Shown here one piece after another: positions 1 through 5,313 of a DNA stretch of 5,313 nucleotides. The position numbers were made by a program, and so were the translations under genes. A model generated the notes under the pieces. It ran no database searches. It was not told the DNA's origin and worked only from the letters and a program-made list of their open reading frames with translations. Origin of the DNA: LSNR01 sp964603325 (GTDB lineage: Bacteria; Patescibacteriota; Minisyncoccia; Moranbacterales; UBA9337); the NCBI GenBank assembly GCA_964603325.1, contig CAZRUH010000043.1:1-5313 (forward strand), given 5' to 3'. Within the stretch, counting starts at the first letter, position 1. The number at the start of each line of letters is the position of its first letter.

Positions 1-231
1 CTTGGGAGTTTTGAGAGTTGTGGTGGGATATATAAACAGAAAATTTTGGATAATAACATCTCTTTTGGAATTAATGGTGGCTTCCCATTATATTTAGCGC
101 AATTTGTTGCTCCGTTTAATAATGGAATTGGCAATATGGATATTGTTTTAAGGAAAAATTCATCCGAATATCATATTTGTTTAACAAAAACGGGTTTAAT
201 AACTACACAAAAAGATCCTTGTGTTTTTTAG
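1..231 (+). CDS. GspH/FimU-like minor pseudopilin, C-terminal fragment (5' end outside window)
   Basis: The reading frame is open from base 1 to a TAG at 229-231, giving 76 residues with no upstream stop, so this is the end of a longer protein cut by the window edge. A TTG at 46 is merely an internal Leu codon. The fragment has a beta-rich look: an AQFVAPFNNG segment, then IVLRKNSSEYHICLTKTGLI, which resembles the final strands of GspH/FimT-type pseudopilins (a hydrophobic strand, a short turn, then an 'i.l...G.i' strand). It contains three cysteines, the last four residues from the end (KDPCVF). The N-terminal prepilin helix that would prove the family is not in the window. The assignment therefore rests on this C-terminal pattern and on its place directly before PilV-, PilW- and PilX-like genes, where fimU/gspH normally sits. 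It could instead be another pilin-like protein. Confidence 0.6.
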   Translation, partial: LGSFESCGGIYKQKILDNNISFGINGGFPLYLAQFVAPFNNGIGNMDIVLRKNSSEYHICLTKTGLITTQKDPCVF

Positions 232-248
232 TTTTTATATACCGCTTT

Positions 249-253
249 AGGGA
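249..253 (+). promoter_or_regulatory. Shine-Dalgarno-like AGGGA before the PilV-like gene
   Basis: AGGGA lies 11 nt before the ATG at 265, in the 33-nt gap after the preceding gene. The spacing is slightly long, but it matches the GGGGA placed 10 nt before the next pilin gene, which supports the ATG at 265 as the start. Confidence 0.45.
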
Positions 254-264
254 TATTTTAAAAT

Positions 265-846
265 ATGAATAATATAAGATTAAAATTAGGATTATTGAAA
301 ATTAAAAGAAAGAAGCGAAAAGCTTTTTCTTTGGGAGAAGTTTTGTTATCTGTTTTTATTTTGGGCGTAACAATGGTGACAATTTCTCAATTATTTGTGG
401 TTGGCTTAAAAAATTTTGCGGACACTAGGGATAGCATAATTGCTTCAATGTTGGCACAGGAAGGAGTGGAGTTGGCCAGAAATATAAGAGATAACAATTG
501 GGCAAAAGGTAATGACAGTTTTGATAATTTAGAAGCTACAAGTGCCGCCGGATCATGTCTTCTTGACACAGACAATAAATATTGTAATTCCAATGTTGAA
601 AATTGTTTCAACACCGGCTGTCGTCTATATTATAAGAATGGAAAATATTCTCACGATGCCAGTGGAAGCAGGACTAAGTTTAGACGATCAGTTAAAATTA
701 ATTATGTTGGCGGAAGCGATTATCGTTCGGCTATTGTATCTGTTAGAGTGAAATGGGGTGATGGTTATTTTGGGCCGTTTTCCAATTGTACCATCAATAA
801 TAAATGCGTTTTTTCAATGATAAATTTAACTCAGTGGGGAAAATAA
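265..846 (+). CDS. PilV-like minor prepilin (type IV pilus), cysteine-rich
   Basis: This 193-residue protein has a class III prepilin signal. A very basic leader (residues 12-19 are mostly Lys/Arg) is followed by A20|F21-S-L-G-E25, with the Glu at mature position +5, and then a hydrophobic helix to about residue 45. A PilD-type prepilin peptidase would cut after Ala20; the usual residue there is Gly. The block AQEGVELARNIRDNNW (residues 64-79) is typical of PilV-like minor pilins, and the C-terminal half ends in a strand of the VSVRVKWGD type. Such proteins sit in the inner membrane and help start pilus assembly or join the pilus tip. The mature part carries six cysteines (98, 107, 114, 119, 175, 181), enough for three disulfides. 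The gene lies between a GspH-like and a PilW-like gene, the usual place for pilV. The family call is firm; exact orthology to PilV is inferred. Confidence 0.85.
   Translation: MNNIRLKLGLLKIKRKKRKAFSLGEVLLSVFILGVTMVTISQLFVVGLKNFADTRDSIIASMLAQEGVELARNIRDNNWAKGNDSFDNLEATSAAGSCLLDTDNKYCNSNVENCFNTGCRLYYKNGKYSHDASGSRTKFRRSVKINYVGGSDYRSAIVSVRVKWGDGYFGPFSNCTINNKCVFSMINLTQWGK
836..840 (+). promoter_or_regulatory. Shine-Dalgarno-like GGGGA before the PilW-like gene
   Basis: GGGGA lies 10 nt before the ATG at 851 and overlaps the last codons of the upstream PilV-like gene. This arrangement suggests coupled translation of the two genes. Confidence 0.5.
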
Positions 847-850
847 ATAT

Positions 851-1402
851 ATGCTAAACAGAAAGGTGCAACAAAATAACAAAAAAGCGTTTACATTAAC
901 AGAGGTAATTGTGGCTATGTTTATTTTTGTTTTGATTGTTTCCGGCTCAACAGTTGCTTTTGGCAAAATGTTTAAAGCATATAAAGAAAATAAAGCTCTT
1001 CAACAAAATTTAGACAATGCTCAATATTCTTTAAATTTAATGGCAAAAAGTATCAGGACGAGTTCAGTAGTGGATATTTCCGTAGATGGTCAAAGGCTGG
1101 TTATTTTTGACTATTCTCAAATGAATTGTATAAAATATGAATTTATTGACAACAAGTTAACAAAAAATGTCAATGGTGCAACCGGAATTTCTTCTTGTGA
1201 GACGGTTCCTTTTGATGCTGGCAATGATGAAGAGATTGTTACCGGTAATGTGAGTGGGAAATTTATAGCCAATAAAAGTGATAGTAACAATGTTGGCTTG
1301 GTTACGATAGTATTGAGTATGCAAAATGGAAGTAGCACCGCCAATATTCAGACCAGTGTTTCCTTACGAGATTATAATATTTCCGGGATAAGTTTAAATT
1401 GA
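851..1402 (+). CDS. PilW/PulJ-like minor prepilin (type IV pilus)
   Basis: This 183-residue protein has a short basic leader (NKK) and a clear prepilin cleavage site, A13|F14-T-L-T-E18, with Glu at +5. A hydrophobic helix follows to about residue 36. As in the preceding gene, Ala replaces Gly at -1. After the helix comes an amphipathic stretch (residues 48-70, LQQNLDNAQYSLNLMAKSIR) typical of PulJ/PilW proteins, then beta-strands ending in VTIVLSMQNG and a final SVSLRDYN strand. Two cysteines (93 and 116) may pair. The ATG at 851 follows the previous stop by 4 nt. The stop at 1400-1402 is TGA with TAA immediately after it. The likely role is an inner-membrane minor pilin that primes pilus assembly with the neighbouring PilV- and PilX-like proteins. 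Family confidence is high; the exact paralogue is inferred from gene order. Confidence 0.85.
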   Translation: MLNRKVQQNNKKAFTLTEVIVAMFIFVLIVSGSTVAFGKMFKAYKENKALQQNLDNAQYSLNLMAKSIRTSSVVDISVDGQRLVIFDYSQMNCIKYEFIDNKLTKNVNGATGISSCETVPFDAGNDEEIVTGNVSGKFIANKSDSNNVGLVTIVLSMQNGSSTANIQTSVSLRDYNISGISLN

Positions 1403-1857
1403 TAATTTTGATGTTTATGTTGCCAAACAAAACAAAATGGAACAAGAGAGGGTCAGTATTGGTTTTTACATTGTTTATAATGATGCTTTCTTTAATTGTT
1501 GGTATGAGTGTTATCAATGTTACAAGTATAGATAGAAAAAGTTCCTTTGCCACGACCAGATCGGTTTTTGCTTTTCAGGTTGCAGATTATGGCTTGGAAT
1601 GGATGTTGCAGAGAATAAAATTTAATACTGATCCGAGCGGAATTATAAATAATATCACATTTTTCGGAAGTTGTAATGCGGACAATGAAAAAGAAGTGAA
1701 TACATTTGGTGGTTCGGGAGGTGTTGCGGTTGTAACATTTTATGACTCTGATGATAACCAATTAACTTGCAATGATCAAGTTTCGGACATAAAAACCATA
1801 AAATCTGTTGGAAAATATAGAGAGACCAGTCGGGCGGTAAGAATGACATTTCCGTAA
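1399..1857 (+). CDS. PilX-like minor pilin protein (PilX N-terminal type)
   Basis: This protein has 152 residues if the TTG at 1399 is used; that codon overlaps the preceding TGA stop (TTGA). A GGGA at 1385-1388 lies 10 nt upstream, matching the spacing of the neighbouring pilin genes. The ATGs at 1411 (148 aa) or 1417 (146 aa) are real alternatives and give a shorter leader more typical of the family, but have no visible Shine-Dalgarno. With the TTG numbering, a basic segment KTKWNKRG (11-18) precedes a hydrophobic helix from S19. Cleavage after Gly18 would leave Phe, not Glu, at +5; PilX-type proteins often lack that Glu. The block SVFAFQVADYGLEWMLQRI (55-73) and the ending YRETSRAVRMTFP fit PilX-like proteins. 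Cys92 and Cys124 may form a disulfide, and GGSGG (104-108) is a likely flexible turn. It is the last gene before the terminator. Confidence 0.75.
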   Translation: MIILMFMLPNKTKWNKRGSVLVFTLFIMMLSLIVGMSVINVTSIDRKSSFATTRSVFAFQVADYGLEWMLQRIKFNTDPSGIINNITFFGSCNADNEKEVNTFGGSGGVAVVTFYDSDDNQLTCNDQVSDIKTIKSVGKYRETSRAVRMTFP

Positions 1858-1883
1858 TTTTTTAAAAATAATATTTTTTTTAA

Positions 1884-1908
1884 GGTCTCTCTTATTGAGA
1901 GATTTTTT
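1884..1908 (+). terminator. Rho-independent terminator of the pilin operon
   Basis: TCTCTC (1886-1891) and GAGAGA (1897-1902) form a perfect 6-bp stem with a TTATT loop, followed directly by six T residues (1903-1908). Two G-T wobbles with GG at 1884-1885, and A-T pairs with AA at 1882-1883, could lengthen the stem using part of the T-tract. It starts 26 nt after the PilX-like stop codon and is oriented for + strand transcription. The reverse strand has no T-run in the right place, so it is probably one-directional. Confidence 0.85.
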
Positions 1909-1918
1909 ATGCTATAAT
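1908..1918 (+). promoter_or_regulatory. Extended -10 promoter for ligA-gatCA, predicting a leaderless mRNA
   Basis: TATGCTATAAT is a perfect extended -10 element (TRTG, one base, then TATAAT at 1913-1918). No good -35 hexamer exists at 16-18 nt spacing, which extended -10 promoters do not need. A start site 6-8 nt after the -10 box falls at 1924-1926, on or just before the ATG of ligA, so little or no 5' leader would remain. The element begins at the last T of the preceding terminator's U-tract. The element itself is seen in the sequence; the start site is inferred from normal spacing. Confidence 0.75.
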
Positions 1919-1925
1919 AAAAATT

Positions 1926-4028
1926 ATGAATAAAATTAAAGAGATAAAAAGCAGAATAGAAAAACTTAGAAAAGAAATTGATAAATATAGTTATGCTTAT
2001 CATGTTTTAGACAAGCCATTAATTGCTGATGAAGTATATGACTCTTTAATGGAAGAATTGATAGGGCTGGAGAATAAATATCCGAAACTTAAATCGGCAA
2101 CAAGTCCATCTCAGAGGGTGGGCGGAGAAGTTTTGGATAAATTTAAAAAAGTTAAACATAAAATCAAGCAGTGGTCGTTTGATGATGTTTTTGATTTTAA
2201 CGAATTAAAAAAATGGGAAGAAAAAATCAAGAAAATAATAGTGAAAAAAGTTAAAAACGGCAAAGATTTAATAAGGAATTTGGACTATGTTTGTGAGCTT
2301 AAAATAGATGGTCTAAAGATAATTTTAACTTATAAAAATGGAGAATTATTTCAGGCGGCGACAAGAGGTGGTGGAATTATTGGTGAAGATGTTACAGCTA
2401 ACATAAAAACAATTCGCAGTATTCCCTTAAAACTAAATATGAAACCGGATTTGATAGCTGTTGGAGAGATTTGGCTGGGAAAAGATGAATTGAAAAAAAT
2501 AAACAGTGAGCGAAAGAAAAAGGGGGAGACCGAATTCGCCAATACCAGAAATGCGGCTGCCGGCTCCATTCGTCAACTAGATTCAAGAATTGTTGCTAAG
2601 CGTCATCTGGATTCTTTTATATATGATATTGATAAGATTGATAAAAAAGATGGAGTTCAAAATCCAAAAACTCAAATGGATGAGTTGAATTTATTGAAAG
2701 AGCTGGGTTTCAAAGTTAATCCTAATTATATGAAATGTAGAAACATTATAGAGGTGGAAAATTTTTATCAAGAATGGATAAAAAAAAGAAAAAAAGAAAA
2801 CTATGGAATTGACGGAGTAGTAATAAAAATAAACTCTGGAAAAATACAAAAAATTTTGGGATATACGGGAAAATCTCCTCGTTGGGGTATTGCATATAAA
2901 TTTCCCGCAGAAAAAACAACTACGATTGTGAAAGATATTGTTGTGCAAGTAGGCAGGACGGGGGCATTAACTCCTGTCGCTCACTTGCGTCCGGTGCGTG
3001 TCGCCGGTTCAGTTGTTAGTAGGGCGACACTGCATAATGAAAATGAAATAAAAAGACTGGATGTTAGAATAGGAGATACTGTCATCATTCAAAAAGCCGG
3101 AGATATCATTCCGGAGGTGATTGAGGTGATTAAAAAATTAAGAACCGGAAAAGAGAAAATATGGAGAATGCCAAATAGATGTCCAATTTGTGGAGGAAAA
3201 GTCTCCAAAAAGAAAATCTTGAATTCCAGAAAAACAAAAAACAGTAAGGGGGCTGTTCATTATTGTTTGAATTCAAATTGTTTCGCCATGGAAGTCAGAA
3301 AGATTATTCATTTTGTTGGCAAAAAAGGATTTAATATTATTGGACTGGGAGAGAAGATTGTTGAGCAACTTGTACAACGGGGAATTGTTACTGAAATATC
3401 AGACATTTTTGAAATTAAAAAGGGAGATTTGATGTTATTGGATGGATTTGCTGATAAATCAGCTGATAACTTAATTCAAGCGATTAAAGAAAGTAAAAAA
3501 GTTTCTTTCGCAAATTTCTTGTTCGCGCTTGGAATTCGCTATGTTGGTGAAGAAACGGCAATTTTAATTGCTAATAATTTATCCAAAATAACCGATAACA
3601 AAAAAACAAAAAATTTAAATGATATAATAAAAAACTTTCCTCAAATAACAGTTGAGGATTGGGAAAAAATTGATGGCATTGGAGAAAAAGCGGCTCAAAG
3701 TTTGTGGTATTGGTTTAATGCCAAAAAAAATATCCAATCATTAAAAAGAATGAATGAGCTTGGTGTTCATGTTATTATCTCGGAAGATAAGAATATTGTT
3801 TCAAAGATCAAAGGAAAGGTTTTTGTAATTACGGGGAAGCTGGATAACTTTACAAGAGAAGAAATAAAGGATATGATTAGAAAGGCTGGCGGAAAAATAT
3901 CATCATCTGTTAGTTCTAAGACGGATTATTTAATTTCCGGAAAATCTGTCGGATCAAAATATGATAAAGCAAAAAAAATAAATGTTAAAATAATTGGAGA
4001 AAAAGAGTTTTTAAAACTTATTTCATAA
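1926..4028 (+). CDS. ligA: NAD+-dependent DNA ligase LigA
   Basis: LigA seals nicks in DNA during replication and repair, using NAD+. At 700 residues it is full length with all domains. Domain Ia carries Y25, H26, D35, Y38 and D39, which bind the NMN half of NAD+. The adenylation domain has K126 in KIDG as the AMP-accepting lysine, plus R147, E181, R208, R216, R288, D296, K301 and K325 at the expected positions. The OB fold follows (QVGRTGALTPVAHLRPV, 341-357). A four-Cys zinc site uses C419, C422, C447 and C452, with a 24-residue middle loop, longer than the 14 residues in E. coli. Helix-hairpin-helix repeats run from about 460 to 615, and a BRCT domain from about 627 to 700. Oddities are TRGGG in place of the usual TRGDG (146-150), WSFDD for LSLDN, and ANTRN for ANPRN. 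The ATG at 1926 fits the family N-terminus; it has no Shine-Dalgarno and sits at the predicted transcription start. Confidence 0.97.
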   Translation: MNKIKEIKSRIEKLRKEIDKYSYAYHVLDKPLIADEVYDSLMEELIGLENKYPKLKSATSPSQRVGGEVLDKFKKVKHKIKQWSFDDVFDFNELKKWEEKIKKIIVKKVKNGKDLIRNLDYVCELKIDGLKIILTYKNGELFQAATRGGGIIGEDVTANIKTIRSIPLKLNMKPDLIAVGEIWLGKDELKKINSERKKKGETEFANTRNAAAGSIRQLDSRIVAKRHLDSFIYDIDKIDKKDGVQNPKTQMDELNLLKELGFKVNPNYMKCRNIIEVENFYQEWIKKRKKENYGIDGVVIKINSGKIQKILGYTGKSPRWGIAYKFPAEKTTTIVKDIVVQVGRTGALTPVAHLRPVRVAGSVVSRATLHNENEIKRLDVRIGDTVIIQKAGDIIPEVIEVIKKLRTGKEKIWRMPNRCPICGGKVSKKKILNSRKTKNSKGAVHYCLNSNCFAMEVRKIIHFVGKKGFNIIGLGEKIVEQLVQRGIVTEISDIFEIKKGDLMLLDGFADKSADNLIQAIKESKKVSFANFLFALGIRYVGEETAILIANNLSKITDNKKTKNLNDIIKNFPQITVEDWEKIDGIGEKAAQSLWYWFNAKKNIQSLKRMNELGVHVIISEDKNIVSKIKGKVFVITGKLDNFTREEIKDMIRKAGGKISSSVSSKTDYLISGKSVGSKYDKAKKINVKIIGEKEFLKLIS

Positions 4029-4036
4029 TTTTTTAT

Positions 4037-4327
4037 ATGTTAACCAAAGAAGATATAAAGCACATTGCCGGTCTAGCGAGAATCGGTTTAAGTAAATCGG
4101 AAATTTCAAAATATCAAAAAGAACTTTCCGTGATTTTGGATTATTTTAAGAAATTAAGCAAAGCAAATACCGATAAAATTGAATCAATAGGACATATTAC
4201 AGAAATAGATAATGTTTACAGAGAAGATGTTATTTGTGATGCAGATAAAAATAAACAAAAAATAATAATTCAAAATGTCCCGCAAAAAAAAGATAATCAA
4301 ATTAAAGTAAGATCGGTATTAAAATAA
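4037..4327 (+). CDS. gatC: Aspartyl/glutamyl-tRNA amidotransferase subunit C (GatC)
   Basis: This 96-residue protein is of normal GatC length (about 95). The N-terminal block EDIKHIAGLARIGLSKSEI and the following helix (KYQKELSVILDYFKKLSKAN) are the conserved GatC core. NVYREDVI (59-66) matches the family's 'N..ReD' motif, and the tail QIKVRSVLK corresponds to the usual '.kVPkVl' ending, with Arg-Ser where Pro-Lys is common. GatC wraps around GatA and stabilises its contact with GatB in the complex that amidates misacylated Glu-tRNA(Gln) and/or Asp-tRNA(Asn). It begins 8 nt after ligA, with a T-rich gap and no Shine-Dalgarno, and ends 1 nt before gatA, so it is almost certainly co-transcribed with both. 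A ligA neighbourhood for gat genes is also known in Firmicutes such as B. subtilis. Confidence 0.95.
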   Translation: MLTKEDIKHIAGLARIGLSKSEISKYQKELSVILDYFKKLSKANTDKIESIGHITEIDNVYREDVICDADKNKQKIIIQNVPQKKDNQIKVRSVLK

Positions 4328-4328
4328 A

Positions 4329-5313
4329 ATGATTAGAGAAATTCACAAAAAACTTAAAAATGGCGAAACCACGGCTGTCAGGTTGGCTGAGGAATATTTT
4401 TCTAAAATAGAAAAAAACGATAAAAACATATTAGCTTATTTGACCCCAACAAAAAATCTGGCAATGAAGCAAGCGGAAATGATTGATAAGAGAATAAAGA
4501 ACGGTCAAGACATTGATTTATTGGCAGGGATACCTGTGTCAATCAAAGACAATATGTGTATAGTTGGAGAACGTACAACGGCGGGATCAAAAATTTTGGA
4601 TAATTATATTGCGCCATATGATGCGACGGTGATTAAGAAATTAAAGAAAGAAGGAGCGATTATTTTGGGGAAAACCAATTTAGATGAATTTGCTATGGGC
4701 GCATCAACTGAAAATAGCGCTTATCAAAAAACAAAAAATCCCATAGACATCTCAAGAGTTCCCGGAGGATCGTCCGGAGGATCGGCGGCGTCTGTTGCCG
4801 GAGATATGGCGGTTTATTCTTTGGGTTCAGACACTGGAGGGTCTATTCGTCAGCCGGCATCATTTTGTGGCGTTGTGGGATTAAAGCCAACTTATGGACG
4901 TGTTTCGCGACATGGTTTGTTGGCAATGGCTTCCAGTTTAGATCAAATTGGTCCGATTGCAAAAACAGTTGAAGATACGGCCATTGTTCTTTCACGAATT
5001 TCCGGCAGAGACAATATGGATGCAACATCGGCAAAAAGTGGCGGGAAATTCTATGAAAACTTCTTAAATGGAGATATATCCGGAGTAAAAATTGGTATAC
5101 CGAAAGAGTATTTTGAAAATACTTTAAACAAAAAAATGGAAGAAATTTTTAATAATGCTATAGAAAAATTTGAAAAATTGGGCGCAAAAATCAAAAAAAT
5201 AAGCATCCCTCATAGCAAATATGCATTACCGGTTTATTATATCATTGTTCCTTCGGAAGTAAGCTCAAATATGGCAAGGTTTGATGGGATAAGATATGGA
5301 TTAAGTATTGATG
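4329..5313 (+). CDS. gatA: Glutamyl/aspartyl-tRNA amidotransferase subunit A (GatA), 3' end outside window
   Basis: The frame is open from the ATG at 4329 to the window edge, giving 328 complete codons of a protein normally near 485 residues. This is the glutaminase subunit of GatCAB: it releases ammonia from glutamine (or asparagine) and passes it to GatB for tRNA amidation. The amidase-family Ser-cisSer-Lys triad is complete: K73 in GIPVSIKDN, S148 in the GGSSGGSAAS signature, and S172 in GSDTGGSIRQPA. Their spacing is the same as in S. aureus GatA (K79/S154/S178). Further conserved blocks are GLKPTYGRVSRHGL (184-197), DQIGPIAKTVEDTA (205-218), and ALPVYYIIVPSEVSSNMARFDG near the cut end. 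The start lies 1 nt after the gatC stop, with no Shine-Dalgarno visible, so translation is probably coupled to gatC. No broken codons or frameshifts are seen in the visible part. gatB often follows in this operon but is not in view. Confidence 0.96.
   Translation, partial: MIREIHKKLKNGETTAVRLAEEYFSKIEKNDKNILAYLTPTKNLAMKQAEMIDKRIKNGQDIDLLAGIPVSIKDNMCIVGERTTAGSKILDNYIAPYDATVIKKLKKEGAIILGKTNLDEFAMGASTENSAYQKTKNPIDISRVPGGSSGGSAASVAGDMAVYSLGSDTGGSIRQPASFCGVVGLKPTYGRVSRHGLLAMASSLDQIGPIAKTVEDTAIVLSRISGRDNMDATSAKSGGKFYENFLNGDISGVKIGIPKEYFENTLNKKMEEIFNNAIEKFEKLGAKIKKISIPHSKYALPVYYIIVPSEVSSNMARFDGIRYGLSID

Noticed and set aside
40..54. An exact 15-base match, AAAATTTTGGATAAT, with 4590-4604
   Set aside because: Both copies encode K-I-L-D-N in frame within unrelated proteins, and the sequence is AT-rich. 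Chance similarity is the simplest explanation, with no flanking repeat structure.
1895..1900. TTGAGA as a -35 box for the ligA promoter
   Set aside because: It is only 12 nt before the TATAAT box, too short for a normal 16-18 nt spacer, and it lies inside the terminator hairpin. The extended -10 explains the promoter without it.
2777..2799. A8-G-A7-G-A4 run inside ligA, resembling a slippery frameshift site
   Set aside because: The frame continues correctly into the conserved IDGVVIK motif on the far side, there is no stimulating hairpin nearby, and Lys/Arg-rich stretches are normal in this AT-rich genome.
387..2948. Several minus-strand open frames of 62-89 codons opposite the pilin and ligA genes
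   Set aside because: They lie wholly or almost wholly opposite well-supported + strand genes, have no recognisable motifs or ribosome sites, and are low-complexity products of AT-rich codons.
4843..5034. Minus-strand open frame of 63 codons opposite gatA
   Set aside because: It mirrors the most conserved part of GatA (after the catalytic Ser), where the + strand coding is certain. It is a shadow of that codon pattern.
1..5313. Use of an altered genetic code (UGA as Gly), found in some CPR lineages
   Set aside because: No in-frame TGA occurs within any conserved gene, including 700 codons of ligA and 328 of gatA with many glycines, all coded GGN. In a UGA=Gly genome several would be expected.
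1..5313. CRISPR array, insertion sequence, tRNA/rRNA gene, riboswitch or defence system
   Set aside because: No regularly spaced repeats, terminal inverted repeats, cloverleaf-like segments or unexplained long gaps were seen; nearly every base is accounted for by pilin, ligA and gat genes.

Overview
The window is AT-rich (roughly one third G+C by eye), densely packed, and coded entirely on the + strand. It reads like a chromosomal segment of a Candidate Phyla Radiation (Patescibacteria) bacterium. The grounds are low G+C, near-zero gene spacing, type IV pilus minor pilins of the kind common in that group (the AQEGVELARNIRDNNW block), and a lineage-flavoured NAD+-dependent DNA ligase (QWSFDDVFD and ANTRNAAAG in place of the usual MLSLDNAF and ANPRNAAAG). 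The phylum is an inference from family resemblance. All genes read cleanly in the standard bacterial code.

Region 1 (1-1857) is the 3' part of a minor-pilin operon. It holds the C-terminal end of a GspH/FimU-like pseudopilin, a PilV-like prepilin with six cysteines, a PilW/PulJ-like prepilin and a PilX-like protein. The order matches the fimU-pilV-pilW-pilX series of classical type IV pilus operons. Spacing is 33 nt, 4 nt and then an overlap (or 8 nt, depending on the start). The full-length pilin genes have GGGA-type Shine-Dalgarno-like sequences about 10-11 nt before their starts. These proteins would be cleaved by a PilD-type prepilin peptidase, sit in the inner membrane and prime or cap a type IV pilus.

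Region 2 (1858-1925) is a short regulatory junction. A rho-independent terminator closes the pilin operon. Its U-tract touches a perfect extended -10 promoter (TATGCTATAAT) placed so that transcription should begin at, or 1-2 nt before, the ATG of the next gene, which implies a leaderless mRNA.

Region 3 (1926-5313) is a housekeeping operon, ligA-gatC-gatA (gatA runs off the right edge), with gaps of 8 nt and 1 nt and no visible Shine-Dalgarno sequences. LigA seals DNA nicks using NAD+. GatC and GatA are two subunits of the GatCAB amidotransferase, which turns Glu-tRNA(Gln) and/or Asp-tRNA(Asn) into correctly charged tRNAs. gatB is expected elsewhere, perhaps downstream.

I found no CRISPR array, transposon, RNA gene, defence locus or clearly new system. 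The points most worth a second look are the fused terminator/leaderless-promoter junction, the cysteine-rich minor pilins, and a Gly substitution in the TRGDG motif of LigA. No gene-free stretch exceeds 70 bases.
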